From Agrilactobacillus composti DSM 18527 = JCM 14202 (lineage in GTDB: Bacteria; Bacillota; Bacilli; Lactobacillales; Lactobacillaceae), in the NCBI RefSeq assembly GCF_001436375.1, contig NZ_AZGA01000002.1, positions 124,001-188,000 of the forward strand: a stretch of 64,000 nucleotides of DNA. The letters run 5' to 3'. The position numbers and the translations under genes were made by a program. Positions 44,952-55,062 of this stretch are shown piece after piece. The first letter of the stretch is position 1. Every line of letters begins with the position of its first letter. The notes below the pieces were generated by a model. The model saw nothing but the letters and a program-made list of their open reading frames with translations, did not search any database and was not told the DNA's origin.

Positions 44952-46633
44952 AGTTAAAAGTTAAAAATAATGAAACAGCTGTATTTGCTGTGGGTGGACT
45001 TGGTGAAATTGGTAAAAATATGTATGCCGTCCAATTTCAAGATGAGATCATCGTCATTGATGCCGGTATCAAATTCCCAGAAGATGAACTTCTAGGCATT
45101 GATTACGTCATCTCTGATTATTCTTATCTGGCACAAAATGCCCAAAAAATTAAGGCTTTGGTCATTACCCACGGCCACGAAGACCACATTGGTGGTATTC
45201 CATATCTGCTAAAACAAGTTCCTAATATCCCCGTTTATGCCGGTCCTTTAGCCTTGGCTTTGATCAAGGGTAAGTTGGAGGAACACGGCCTTTTAAAGAC
45301 CACGGAACTTCATGAGATCAACGAGGATACTGTACTCAAGTTTAGAAAAACCAAAGTTAGTTTCTTTCGCACAACCCACTCCATTCCTGATACGTTAGGT
45401 GTAGCGGTTGAGACACCGCAAGGCGTTATCGTGGAAACCGGGGATTTTAAGTTTGACTTAACGCCAGTGGGTGATCAACCTGCCCCCAATTTGCAACGTA
45501 TGGCTGCTTTAGGTCAAAAAGGTGTTTTGCTATTGATGTCTGATAGTACCAATGCCGAAATTCCCAATTTCACCAAATCTGAACGCTTTGTGGGTCGTTC
45601 TATCCGCCATATCTTTGAAGGCATCGAGGGTCGCATTATCTTCGCAACTTTCGCCTCAAATATTTCTCGGATTGCTCAGGCTGCCGATGCAGCTATGGCG
45701 CACGGTCGTAAAATTGCGGTCTTTGGTCGGAGTATGGAAACAGCCATTGTAAATGGGCGTGAACTGGGCTATTTAAATATTCCAGACGATGCGTTAATTG
45801 ATGCTAATACGTTAAATAGTACACCCGCTGATAAAGTCATGATTTTATGTACTGGTTCTCAAGGTGAACCTATGGCTGCCCTAAGCCGGATTGCCGCTGG
45901 GACCCATCGCCAAATCACGATTCAACCCGGGGATACTGTTATTTTCTCCAGTAACCCAATTCCTGGCAATACAACTTCTGTCAACCACACCATCAACTTG
46001 TTGTCTGAAGCTGGTGCGGAAGTCATTCATGGTAAAGTTAACAACATCCATACTTCCGGACACGGTGGTCAAGAAGAGCAGAAATTAATGCTGCGCTTAA
46101 TGAAACCTAAGTTCTTTATGCCCGTCCATGGTGAATACCGGATGCAACGGATCCACTCTGAATTAGCTGAAGCTTGTGGCGTGCCCAAAGATAATATCTT
46201 CATTATGGAAAACGGTGACGTTTTAGCCCTCACCAATGACAGTGCGCGCCGGGCTGGCCACTTCCCTGCTGGTGATGTTTATGTCGACGGTAGTGGGGTC
46301 GGGGATATTGGCAGTGTTGTTTTAAATGACCGTAAAATTTTATCTGAAGAAGGTCTAGTTGTCGTAGTGGCAACCATTAATTATAAGACTGGTGAAATCT
46401 TAGCTGGGCCGGACTTGCTTTCCCGTGGTTTTGTTTACATGCGTGAATCCGGTCCCTTAATTAAAGAATCCCAGCGCCGTATCTTTAGAGTCATTCGGAA
46501 TACCTTCAAACAAACTGATCATGTCAATGAAGCTAAAGTTCGAGATGCCATTGTGGATGGCTTGCAGGATTACCTGTTCGACCAAACTGAACGGCATCCG
46601 ATGATTTTACCGATGTTGATTTCTGCAAACTAA
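44948..46633 (+). CDS. rnjA: Ribonuclease J1
   Basis: RNase J1 is both a 5'-3' exonuclease and an endonuclease in mRNA decay and rRNA maturation. The 561-residue protein has the complete metal motif H75-G-H77-E-D79-H80, GDFKFD, the beta-CASP motifs ([10 protein letters not shown]) and the C-terminal [10 protein letters not shown]. In contrast to RNase J2 at 11,815, all metal ligands are present. It is co-transcribed with rpoY and ends at a strong terminator. Confidence 0.97.
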   Translation: MKLKVKNNETAVFAVGGLGEIGKNMYAVQFQDEIIVIDAGIKFPEDELLGIDYVISDYSYLAQNAQKIKALVITHGHEDHIGGIPYLLKQVPNIPVYAGPLALALIKGKLEEHGLLKTTELHEINEDTVLKFRKTKVSFFRTTHSIPDTLGVAVETPQGVIVETGDFKFDLTPVGDQPAPNLQRMAALGQKGVLLLMSDSTNAEIPNFTKSERFVGRSIRHIFEGIEGRIIFATFASNISRIAQAADAAMAHGRKIAVFGRSMETAIVNGRELGYLNIPDDALIDANTLNSTPADKVMILCTGSQGEPMAALSRIAAGTHRQITIQPGDTVIFSSNPIPGNTTSVNHTINLLSEAGAEVIHGKVNNIHTSGHGGQEEQKLMLRLMKPKFFMPVHGEYRMQRIHSELAEACGVPKDNIFIMENGDVLALTNDSARRAGHFPAGDVYVDGSGVGDIGSVVLNDRKILSEEGLVVVVATINYKTGEILAGPDLLSRGFVYMRESGPLIKESQRRIFRVIRNTFKQTDHVNEAKVRDAIVDGLQDYLFDQTERHPMILPMLISAN

Positions 46634-46659
46634 ATAGCTATTTACTTTATACGCTTGGA

Positions 46660-46708
46660 ACACTAAAGGAGGCTGACGACAAATTTTGTCCAGCCTCCTT
46701 AGTTTTCC
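46660..46708 (+). terminator. Terminator of rpoY-rnjA
   Basis: ACTAAAGGAGGCTG / CAGCCTCCTTAGT with an inner GACAAA-TTTGTC pairing, then TTTT. Confidence 0.85.
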
Positions 46709-46736
46709 GTAAAATTGGGATAATCGAGGAGATATT

Positions 46737-47681
46737 ATGGTGCCATACTACTTTCACGTCATTGCAAATGAGACGGCTGGGTCCTTTCAAGGTAAAAAAA
46801 CCACCCAACGCATTATTGCCTATTTAACCGCCAAGGGCAGTGCCTTTCACTTGGAAAAAACCCAATATCCAAAACATGCCACTTTGCTAGCACAAAAAAT
46901 CAAACCTCTAAAAGATGCCTATCAGCACATTGTTTTAGTCATTGGTGGTGATGGCACCCTGCATCAAGTCATTAAGGGTCTGTTAGAAAATAAATATACA
47001 CCTAGCCCGATTCCTATTGGCTATATCCCCAGTGGGACCGGCAATGACTTTAGCCGCGGGGTCAATTTAGTCAAAGATCCCATTGAAAATATGAAGCTTA
47101 TTGAAAACACCCGTCAAGCTCGGGAATTAGACGTGGGGGTCATGACTGACCCCCAGGCTAAAACCAGTATTTTCATTAATAATTTAGGCATTGGCATTGA
47201 CGCTCGGACAGTTTTTTTGACGAATCGTTCTAAGGCCAAGGCCTTCTTGAGCCACCTTAAAATGGGCTCCATGTCTTATTTAGCCAACCTCTTAAAAGCC
47301 TATCGCCAACAAAAGACTTTTAACATTACCTTTCGTCAAAATAATAAGACCTATGCCTTTGACAATATCTTTTTGGTGACCTTTGGTAATGAACCTTATT
47401 TTGGTGGTGGCGTCCCCATTTTACCCAATGCCAATGTCACCAATCATTTAATAGATTTGATTTTAGTTGAAAAAATGTCCTTTGCAAAGCTAGTCCCCTT
47501 ATTTTATAAGATGCTAACTGATGGCTCCCATCTAAAAAATGAAAGGGTGCACTATTTTCAAAGTGCATCCTTTCATTTAAAGACGGATCGTCAAGAATAT
47601 GGTCAAATCGATGGTGAAGAATTAGGGTTTCAACAGTTTGATTATAAAATCAGCTTAACCCAATATCCTTTCTGGTTTTAA
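46737..47681 (+). CDS. Diacylglycerol kinase family lipid kinase
   Basis: Members phosphorylate diacylglycerol or related lipids, returning lipid left over from lipoteichoic acid synthesis to phosphatidic acid (DgkB-like). The 314-residue protein has the ATP motif VIGGDGTLHQVIKG, PSGTGNDFSRG, a central segment GIGIDARTVF and a C-terminal QIDGEEL. GAGGAG lies five bases before the ATG. The gene converges with gltD; the stop codons overlap by four bases and no terminator lies between, so the transcripts probably overlap. Multi-substrate lipid kinase YegS-like activity is an alternative. Confidence 0.92.
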   Translation: MVPYYFHVIANETAGSFQGKKTTQRIIAYLTAKGSAFHLEKTQYPKHATLLAQKIKPLKDAYQHIVLVIGGDGTLHQVIKGLLENKYTPSPIPIGYIPSGTGNDFSRGVNLVKDPIENMKLIENTRQARELDVGVMTDPQAKTSIFINNLGIGIDARTVFLTNRSKAKAFLSHLKMGSMSYLANLLKAYRQQKTFNITFRQNNKTYAFDNIFLVTFGNEPYFGGGVPILPNANVTNHLIDLILVEKMSFAKLVPLFYKMLTDGSHLKNERVHYFQSASFHLKTDRQEYGQIDGEELGFQQFDYKISLTQYPFWF

Positions 47682-49117
47682 ACGGTTTGACGTTTTTCAA
47701 TTTTTTCTAATGATTGGGCAACTCGTTGGGCTGCTAAGCGGCCTTCGCGAATAGCCCAGATCACTAAAGAAGGGCCTCTTCTTGCATCACCGGCCACATA
47801 GATCTGTTCATCATTAGTCCGATAATCATCATAGACTTTTTCAATACCCAGCGCTTCAAAAATGGCCTTTTGAGGTCCGGTGAAGCCCATGGCTAACAGT
47901 ACCAAATCTACATCTAAGTTCTCTTCAGTCCCAGCAATGGGTTTAAAATTCTTCACCTTTTGAATCGTTACTGACTTAAGCTGGCCATTTTGGCCGTGGA
48001 CAGCAGTAACGGTTTTTTCGTAGTCGGTTAAAGGTTCACTAAAGAGTTCAGCTGCTTCTTCTTGGCCATAACCCACCCGCTTGGTGGCTGGATACTCTGG
48101 CCAAGGATTGCCATCAGGACGCTTTGTCGGGGGTTCTGGTGTGATTTCCAGTTGCTTGATTTTAGTAGCCCCTTGGCGAATAGCCGACGCTACACAGTCA
48201 TTGCCGGTGTCGCCACCGCCTAATACCAAGACACTTTTACCAGCTAACACGTCGTTGGCTTTAGGGCCTTGTTTTAAGACCCGCTTGGTCGTCTGCGTCA
48301 AAAAGTCCACCGCAAAAGTGACACCTTCAGTCTCCCGGCCTTCAGCCACAAGATCCCGGGGGGTACCCGCACCGATACAAACAACGATCCGGTCAAATTG
48401 GCGTTTTAAGACATCCTGGCTAATGTCTACCCCAACTTCAGTATTCACTTTGAAATCAATGCCAACGGCTTGCATGACGGCCACACGGCGGGCCACAATT
48501 TCCTTTGGCAGTTTCATGTTGGGGATGCCATACATACACAAACCCCCAGGTCGATCGGCTTTTTCAAAGACCGTAACTTGATAACCTAACTGATTCAAGC
48601 GCCAAGCCGCCGCCAAACCGGCCGGGCCACTGCCCACAACGGCTACTTTATACTGATTACGGGCAAATGGTGTGCCTTGGGTCTTGACCCAATTAAACTT
48701 AAAACCTTGTTCAATAATGAAATGCTCATTATTGCGAATTGTGATACCTTGACCATGCAACGCTTCATTACAGCTCAATTCACAAGGCGCTGGGCATACT
48801 AAACCGGTGAAATCTGGTAGGGGGTTGGTTAAGGTTAGGCGATCAAAAGCCATTTTGTCTTCGTTGCGATAAACCAAATCCTGCCATTCCGGAATCAAAT
48901 TATCATTGGGACAGCCCCCTACCGCACGGCCACCACCGTAGAAAATGCCATGGTGGCAATGGGGTACGCCACAATTCATACAGCGCGCTGCTTGCTTACG
49001 CCGCTCAGCTTCACTGATATTTACTTCCATTTCATTGAAATCTTTAATCCGCTCAGATATTGGTCGATAGGGATTATCTTGGCGGTCATATTTAATAAAA
49101 CCAAATGGGTCAGCCAT
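47678..49117 (-). CDS. gltD: Glutamate synthase (NADPH), small subunit
   Basis: GltD passes electrons from NADPH to the large subunit, which makes glutamate from glutamine and 2-oxoglutarate. The 479-residue protein has N-terminal iron-sulfur cysteines (Cys46, Cys49, Cys54 and further ones in GGCPNDN and CPAPCELSC), the FAD loop VVGSGPAGLAAAWRL, the NADPH loop VLGGGDTGNDC and the end VYVAGDARRGPSLV. It follows gltB by 18 bases with GGAGG before the ATG. A complete GOGAT in a lactic acid bacterium is not universal. Confidence 0.97.
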   Translation of the reverse strand: MADPFGFIKYDRQDNPYRPISERIKDFNEMEVNISEAERRKQAARCMNCGVPHCHHGIFYGGGRAVGGCPNDNLIPEWQDLVYRNEDKMAFDRLTLTNPLPDFTGLVCPAPCELSCNEALHGQGITIRNNEHFIIEQGFKFNWVKTQGTPFARNQYKVAVVGSGPAGLAAAWRLNQLGYQVTVFEKADRPGGLCMYGIPNMKLPKEIVARRVAVMQAVGIDFKVNTEVGVDISQDVLKRQFDRIVVCIGAGTPRDLVAEGRETEGVTFAVDFLTQTTKRVLKQGPKANDVLAGKSVLVLGGGDTGNDCVASAIRQGATKIKQLEITPEPPTKRPDGNPWPEYPATKRVGYGQEEAAELFSEPLTDYEKTVTAVHGQNGQLKSVTIQKVKNFKPIAGTEENLDVDLVLLAMGFTGPQKAIFEALGIEKVYDDYRTNDEQIYVAGDARRGPSLVIWAIREGRLAAQRVAQSLEKIEKRQTV

Positions 49118-49135
49118 ATATTCGTCCTCCGCTTC

Positions 49136-52100
49136 TCAATCTTGCGCAACGGCAATTTCAAAAGCTTTTTCAAGAATTTGATTTTGCGGCAAATCTGATT
49201 GTTTTTCCAGATTGGCAATAATGTCGTTGATGTGGTGGAAATCTTTTGGATAAACTTTAACAAAGTCTTTCTTAGCAAATTCAAAAGCATCCAAAATCTT
49301 TTGGGCCTGAGTTGATTGGGTATATTTCAAGTGATCGGCTAGCATATCATGTAGTTTTGCTTGATCAGTTGCTTCTAGTGGTAATAGGTCAACCATTTCT
49401 GGATTTAATTTTGCAGCAAAGGTCTTTTCAGGATCATAAACATAAGCAATCCCACCAGACATCCCTGCGCCGAAGTTTTGGCCAGTACTACCTAAAATAA
49501 CCACATGACCCCCGGTCATATATTCACAACCATGGTCACCAATCCCTTCAACAACTACATCGGCCCCAGAATTACGAACACAAAAACGTTCGCCGGCTCG
49601 GCCATTAAAGAAGGCCTGACCACTGGTTGCCCCAAAACAGGCAACGTTGCCAACCACAGTTGAGTTGCTGTAAAGATCCTTAGCTGCTGGCGGCGCTTGT
49701 ACGATTAAACGGCCACCACTGAGGCCTTTACCTACGTAGTCATTGGCTTCACCAATGAGTTTAAGTTCCAAGCCCTGGGTGATAAAGGCCCCAAAACTTT
49801 GACCGGCAATACCTTCAAATTGGTACTTGATCTTGCCGGGTTCCAAAACTTGATTGCCAAAGTGTTGGGCAATCCAACCACCCATACGGCTACCAACAGC
49901 CCGTTGCACATTATTGATAGGCCGACGAATTACATTTTCACCCTTTTGCTTTAACGCACTTTGGGCAAAATCATCCAATTGCGGCCATTGATATTTCTCT
50001 TCAAAAGGATCAACTTGTTTGCGCTTGATGCCAAAGGAAGCACCTAGAATCTTATCAAAATTCAAGTGCCTAGCTTTACCTTTGGCCACAAAACGTGGTT
50101 TCAAGTGTTCGGTATGCCCCACCATTTCGTCAATGGTCCGGTAACCTAATTTCGCCATGATTTCTCTTAAATCTTCAGCTAAGAAACGCATCATATTTTC
50201 AATATGTTCCGGTTTCCCAATAAAGTTTTTGCGTAAGTTAGGATCTTGGGTACAAATCCCAGTTGGACAGGTATTTAAGCTACAAACCCGCATCATAATA
50301 CAGCCGATGGCACAAAGGGTTAAGGACCCAAAACTAAATTCTTCCGCACCTAACATGGTAGCCACGGCAATATCACGACCAGTCATTAATTTCCCATCCG
50401 TTTCAATGGTAGTCCGTTGTCGTAAATTGTTTAACCACAAAGTTTGATGCGCGTCAGCGACGCCCATTTCCCAAGGAATACCGGCATCACGCACAGAGGT
50501 TCTAGGCGCTGCCCCGGTACCACCGTCATAACCTGAAATGGTTACCTTATCGGCGCCGGCTTTGACAACCCCGGTGGCAATGGTACCAACACCGGTAGTC
50601 GCTACCAATTTGACAGTAATTTTAGCGTAAGGATTGACTTGTTTCAAATCAAAAATAAGTTGTTTCAAATCTTCAATCGAGTAAATATCATGATGCGGTG
50701 GTGGTGAAATCAACCGCACACCTGGCGTAGCCCCACGACACTCTGCCACCCAAGGGTAGTTCTTCTTGGCAGCCAATTGGCCCCCTTCACCGGGTTTAGC
50801 ACCTTGAGCCATCTTGATTTGAATTTCTTCTGCACTCATTAAATATTCAGCATTGACCCCAAAACGCGCAGAGGCCACCTGTTTGATCTTACTATTGAGA
50901 TTGCGACCATCAGGTTTAAGGGCAAACCGGGTCCGGTTTTCGCCACCTTCACCACTATTGCTCTTGGCACCCAGGGCGTTCATTGCTTCCGCAATGGTTT
51001 CATGGGCTTCTTCAGAAAGGGCCCCATAACTCATGGCACCAGACTTAAAGCGTTTAACAATGGTTTCAATGGGTTCGACTTCACTTAATGGTACAGGGTC
51101 TTTACTATAATCAAAGTACCACATGGATCGTAATGTCGTTGGGTTATCTTGCGCTTCTTGGTTCATTTCCTTGGTGTATTCTTTAAATAAGTCATAGTTA
51201 CCGGTGCGAATAGCATCTTGAAATTTAAATAAAGAAACGGGGTTATACAAGTGATGTTCCCCATTCACCCGATATTTGAAACTGCCACCAGAGGCTAAAT
51301 CATCTTTGCGATAAGGCCCATAGGCTTTTTCATAACGGGCATAATATTCTTGTTCAATTGCTTTTAACCCAATTCCACCGATTCGACTAGGCGTCCCTGA
51401 GAAATACTTGTCCACGACGTCACTATTTAACCCAATCGCTTCAAATAATTGGGCCCCTTGATAGCCATTGACCGTAGAAATACCCATCCGACTCATAATC
51501 TTAACAATGCCCTTGATACAAGCTTTAACATAAGTCGGAATGGCATCCGCCATTTTGAACTCTTTTAAAGTTTGATAGGCGCCATAAGGATAAATTGCTG
51601 AAGCACCATATCCTAATAAAGTCGCGTAATGATGGACCTCACAAGGCTCACCACTGGCAATGATCAATGACGCCTTGCCCCGTTTGCCTTTTTTCACGAG
51701 ATAATTATTCAATCCCGCTGTGGCCAGTAAAATAGGGATCACCAGATCCTGTTCACCAGCTTGTTGATCGCTTAAAATCAACAAAGTGGCCCCGGCATCG
51801 ACTTGTGATTCAGCGGCTTTGAACATGTCATCTAGGGCTTGTTCCAAACGATTAACTGCTGGCATATCCCGTTTATAAGCCACAGAGATGGTAGCGGCTT
51901 TAAACCCTGGCTGATTTAAGTGACTGATTTTTTCAAAGTCCTCATTGGCCAAAATCGGGGCATCTAAGCGAATCTTTTGGGCATTAGCTGGCAGGGGCCG
52001 GGTAATATCGTCATCCCGACCTAAAAACATCTCCGTGCCAATGACAAAGTCCTCACGAATCGCATCAATTGGCGGATTGGTGACCTGGGCAAATTGTTGT

Positions 52101-53593
52101 TTAAAATAAGTAAATAAAGATTGGGGTTTGTGACTTAAGACTGCTAATGGGGAATCAAAACCCATGGAAATAATGGGTTCTTCACCTTTTTGCGCCATAG
52201 GTAAAATAGCTTCACGAATAATATCATCCGTATAACCATGCCGCCGCCACAATAATTCCAATTCATCATGGGTCAAATCTCGTTGAGTTGGGACCGCAGG
52301 TAATTTGGCCAAGGTCAATTGGTTATCTTTGATCCATTGTTCATAAGGATATTTCTTGGCATATTTGGCTTTGATTTCATCGGTTTCATAAAATTTACCA
52401 ACTTTTGTGTCTACTAAAATCATATCCGCTGGGCCTAAAATACCCTTTTTAACAACTGTTTGCGGATCCATATCCATCACACCGGACTCAGAAGCAACGA
52501 CTAAAATACCTTTATCATCTAAAATATAACGCGATGGCCGCAAGCCATTCCGATCTAAAGCGGCCCCAACTTGGGTCCCATCAGTGAAACATAAAGCCGC
52601 TGGACCATCCCAAGGTGACATAAAGCTATCATTATATTCATCAAAAGCCCGCTGAGCTGCAGGCAAACTGTCTGTCTTAGCCCAAGCTTCTGGAACCATC
52701 ATCAATAAAGCTTCCGGAATATCCCGGCCATGGCGATAAAGGTATTCCATACAGTTTTCTAATTTAGCTGAATCAGAATCCCCTTCGTTATAAATCTCCA
52801 CATTATGGGCAGTCATCCAATTTTCGCCGCCCTTTAAGGTATTGATTTCCCCATTATGGGCTAAGAAACGATAAGGTTGGGCCCGATCCCAGCTGGGAAA
52901 CGTGTTAGTTGAAAACCGTGAGTGGACCAAACAAATAGATGAAATCATGGTTTCATCATGTAAATCTGGATAAAATAAACCCACTTGATAGGCGTGCAAC
53001 ATCCCTTTATACACAATCGTCTGACTGGAAAGACTGACAATACTTAATTCGTCGTCTGAAGAAAAAGTTTTTTCTAAATGACGCCGCAATTTATATAAAA
53101 CATCTTCAAAGTTACGACCTAACTCAATGTCGCCGGGTTTGGCTAGGAATACCTGCACGAAACCGGGCATGATCTTTTGCGCTGTTGGGCCACAAGCTTC
53201 ATAAATGAAGGGCACATCCCGACTACCTAAGACATCGATACCGGCGTTTTGAATTTCTTCTGTAACTGAGCGCAGTACCGCTTCTTTTTCGCTTTGTTTT
53301 TGGGGCACAAAAAACTGACCCACCGCATAGTAACCGGCTGCCGGTAATTTAAAACCATTATTTTGTGCTTCTTTTTGAAAAAAAGGATCCGAGATTTGTA
53401 ACAGTACCCCGGCACCATCCCCAGTATCTGGTTCGGAACCAGTCCCGCCACGATGATTCATCCGCTGTAACATGGTTAGGGCTTGTTCCAAAAGCCAATG
53501 ACTTTTTTTGCCATTGATTTGCGTAATGAAACCCATCCCACATGCATCATGTTCAAAGCGGGGATCATATAATAAGTTATCCTTTGAGTTCAT
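49136..53593 (-). CDS. gltB: Glutamate synthase, large subunit
   Basis: GltB carries the whole ammonia-transfer and synthase chemistry. The 1485 residues give the expected order: a short propeptide with nucleophile Cys18 (HDACGMGF, then MNHRGGTGSEPDTGDGAG), class-II amidotransferase (to about 430), central domain, FMN-binding synthase domain (SGYDGGTGAAPRTS), a [3Fe-4S] cluster (CAIGCIMMRVCSLNTC) and the C-terminal glycine-rich beta-helix (GATSGQAFFNGRAGERF). No frameshift or missing block was seen. It is the first gene of gltBD with a good promoter; no LysR-type gltC regulator is adjacent. Confidence 0.98.
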   Translation of the reverse strand: MNSKDNLLYDPRFEHDACGMGFITQINGKKSHWLLEQALTMLQRMNHRGGTGSEPDTGDGAGVLLQISDPFFQKEAQNNGFKLPAAGYYAVGQFFVPQKQSEKEAVLRSVTEEIQNAGIDVLGSRDVPFIYEACGPTAQKIMPGFVQVFLAKPGDIELGRNFEDVLYKLRRHLEKTFSSDDELSIVSLSSQTIVYKGMLHAYQVGLFYPDLHDETMISSICLVHSRFSTNTFPSWDRAQPYRFLAHNGEINTLKGGENWMTAHNVEIYNEGDSDSAKLENCMEYLYRHGRDIPEALLMMVPEAWAKTDSLPAAQRAFDEYNDSFMSPWDGPAALCFTDGTQVGAALDRNGLRPSRYILDDKGILVVASESGVMDMDPQTVVKKGILGPADMILVDTKVGKFYETDEIKAKYAKKYPYEQWIKDNQLTLAKLPAVPTQRDLTHDELELLWRRHGYTDDIIREAILPMAQKGEEPIISMGFDSPLAVLSHKPQSLFTYFKQQFAQVTNPPIDAIREDFVIGTEMFLGRDDDITRPLPANAQKIRLDAPILANEDFEKISHLNQPGFKAATISVAYKRDMPAVNRLEQALDDMFKAAESQVDAGATLLILSDQQAGEQDLVIPILLATAGLNNYLVKKGKRGKASLIIASGEPCEVHHYATLLGYGASAIYPYGAYQTLKEFKMADAIPTYVKACIKGIVKIMSRMGISTVNGYQGAQLFEAIGLNSDVVDKYFSGTPSRIGGIGLKAIEQEYYARYEKAYGPYRKDDLASGGSFKYRVNGEHHLYNPVSLFKFQDAIRTGNYDLFKEYTKEMNQEAQDNPTTLRSMWYFDYSKDPVPLSEVEPIETIVKRFKSGAMSYGALSEEAHETIAEAMNALGAKSNSGEGGENRTRFALKPDGRNLNSKIKQVASARFGVNAEYLMSAEEIQIKMAQGAKPGEGGQLAAKKNYPWVAECRGATPGVRLISPPPHHDIYSIEDLKQLIFDLKQVNPYAKITVKLVATTGVGTIATGVVKAGADKVTISGYDGGTGAAPRTSVRDAGIPWEMGVADAHQTLWLNNLRQRTTIETDGKLMTGRDIAVATMLGAEEFSFGSLTLCAIGCIMMRVCSLNTCPTGICTQDPNLRKNFIGKPEHIENMMRFLAEDLREIMAKLGYRTIDEMVGHTEHLKPRFVAKGKARHLNFDKILGASFGIKRKQVDPFEEKYQWPQLDDFAQSALKQKGENVIRRPINNVQRAVGSRMGGWIAQHFGNQVLEPGKIKYQFEGIAGQSFGAFITQGLELKLIGEANDYVGKGLSGGRLIVQAPPAAKDLYSNSTVVGNVACFGATSGQAFFNGRAGERFCVRNSGADVVVEGIGDHGCEYMTGGHVVILGSTGQNFGAGMSGGIAYVYDPEKTFAAKLNPEMVDLLPLEATDQAKLHDMLADHLKYTQSTQAQKILDAFEFAKKDFVKVYPKDFHHINDIIANLEKQSDLPQNQILEKAFEIAVAQD

Positions 53594-53655
53594 ATTGTGA
53601 CCACCTTAATCCGCAAGAATAATTAATCATAAGACACATAATTAATTGTAAGTTA

Positions 53656-53684
53656 ATATTACTAATCAAACTCTAATTTTTCAA
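53656..53684 (-). promoter_or_regulatory. gltBD promoter
   Basis: TTGAAA (53679-53684) and TAATAT (53656-53661) on the minus strand, 17 bases apart, about 60 bases before gltB. Confidence 0.65.
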
Positions 53685-53741
53685 GGGTATTTGTAGATTT
53701 TCTGTAAATTTATTTAATTATCTTGTTCAAGCCGTGAAACA

Positions 53742-53787
53742 CAAATAGCGTAAAATTACCGATATTACGGAATTTTACGCTATTTTG
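53742..53787 (-). terminator. Terminator-like long hairpin after the Eis-like gene
   Basis: AAATAGCGTAAAATT-CG / CG-AATTTTACGCTATTT, about 17 paired bases with a short loop. It has only weak U runs, so it ends the recD2-eis unit but may also act as an RNA 3' stabiliser. Confidence 0.65.
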
Positions 53788-53843
53788 AGCTAAGCTGACA
53801 TGAATAAAATATGGGGAATTCCCTTAATTTCATTAGTTATTGG

Positions 53844-55061
53844 TCAAAAATAATCTGAGAAGTACGGTGTTTCCATAGGAATCAAGCGCTCAAGATTGCG
53901 AATCGAAGCCCGATCAGCATCTAAACGTTCAATTTGTTGTAAGTATGACGGTCGCTGATAACTCATCAACATGGTAGTCAACGTTTGAATATCACACTTA
54001 ACGGCACTCCCAATGGCCTGATCTGACAATTGGAAACTGCCATCTGGATCAAAGTGCAATCCAAATATACCGTTATTCCAAGTCGCCAAGGGATCGGTAA
54101 TTTCAAAGTGAAAATCAATTCCCACATCCACATTGTCAAAAGGATAAACTTTTAAAAACTCAGCCACATCCACAATTCTGGCCATAAAGTATGGGGCAAT
54201 CGTTTCTTTAATGTCCCCATCATCTAATAAAAAGGCAATAGGTTCATCTTTATAAATATGACCTTTCACATGGGTCACCATAGAGTAGTGCGCGCTGATG
54301 AAGTTCCAAAGGCCAATACGGGCTTCTTGTTTAAGATAGATCATTTCTTTGATGTGAAAAACTTCTTCCGCGATCCAATAAATGACATAGCCAATGGGCT
54401 CATTATTTTCATCATAGTAAATTGCCGCGGTGCGTTCTTCTTCATTTTCCCAACGCCAATATTCATCCCAAGCTAATTGGTCGCGAATCATAGCACCATG
54501 GGTTTGATGGGCAAAGCGATCATACGTCTTAAAAATATCCGGATCGTCAATTTCCTTTCTTTCCACATAACCCTTTAAAGGGACTTGTTTAGGGAGTTGC
54601 GTGTCGCGAATATCAAAGGTCAAGTGATCAGACATGATCTCCCAGCCTTTTTTACGATAAAAGGGAATACTATAAGGGTACAGATAAGATATCCACTGCT
54701 GGTGGCTGCGCATGCGCTTGAGGCCAACTTTAACCAACTCATGCATGAGACCATGCCCAGCGTATTCTGGATAAGTCCCCACCCCAGTCAGGCCAGCCAT
54801 CTTGAAAATTTGACCATGAATATTGACATGGCAAGGGTAAATCGCCAATTGTGAGATCAATTGTGCTTGATTATACCAACCGATCACATCGGACTTCTCC
54901 AGAATAGGTTGCTTGGCATGGACCAGCTCACCTTCTTCATAGCCGCTTTCAATTAAATCTTGATTTGTCACTTGAAAAACATAGCGCAACAAATCATTAA
55001 ATTGTTCTACATCACTAACTGGTACGGACTTAATCCGTAAATGTTCATGTGGATTTTCCAA
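53844..55061 (-). CDS. Eis-like GNAT N-acetyltransferase with SCP2-type C-terminal domain
   Basis: The 405-residue protein has the double-GNAT plus sterol-carrier layout of the Eis family. The first GNAT domain shows GLTGVGTYPEYAGHGLMHEL, an acetyl-CoA loop, followed by YLYPYSIPFYRKKGWE. The C-terminal third (GIFGLHFDPDGSFQLSD, QTLTTMLMSYQRPSYL) resembles the SCP2 part. Mycobacterial Eis acetylates aminoglycosides; in lactobacilli the natural substrate is unknown. Start is TTG at 55061 with GGAGG six bases upstream, one base after recD2 ends in the downstream direction, so they form one operon. Confidence 0.88.
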   Translation of the reverse strand: MENPHEHLRIKSVPVSDVEQFNDLLRYVFQVTNQDLIESGYEEGELVHAKQPILEKSDVIGWYNQAQLISQLAIYPCHVNIHGQIFKMAGLTGVGTYPEYAGHGLMHELVKVGLKRMRSHQQWISYLYPYSIPFYRKKGWEIMSDHLTFDIRDTQLPKQVPLKGYVERKEIDDPDIFKTYDRFAHQTHGAMIRDQLAWDEYWRWENEEERTAAIYYDENNEPIGYVIYWIAEEVFHIKEMIYLKQEARIGLWNFISAHYSMVTHVKGHIYKDEPIAFLLDDGDIKETIAPYFMARIVDVAEFLKVYPFDNVDVGIDFHFEITDPLATWNNGIFGLHFDPDGSFQLSDQAIGSAVKCDIQTLTTMLMSYQRPSYLQQIERLDADRASIRNLERLIPMETPYFSDYF

Positions 55062-55062
55062 A

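Noticed and set aside
48081-48581. 166-codon plus-strand ORF inside gltD
   Set aside because: Antisense shadow of a long conserved gene; no signals, low-complexity Ser/Thr/Pro product.
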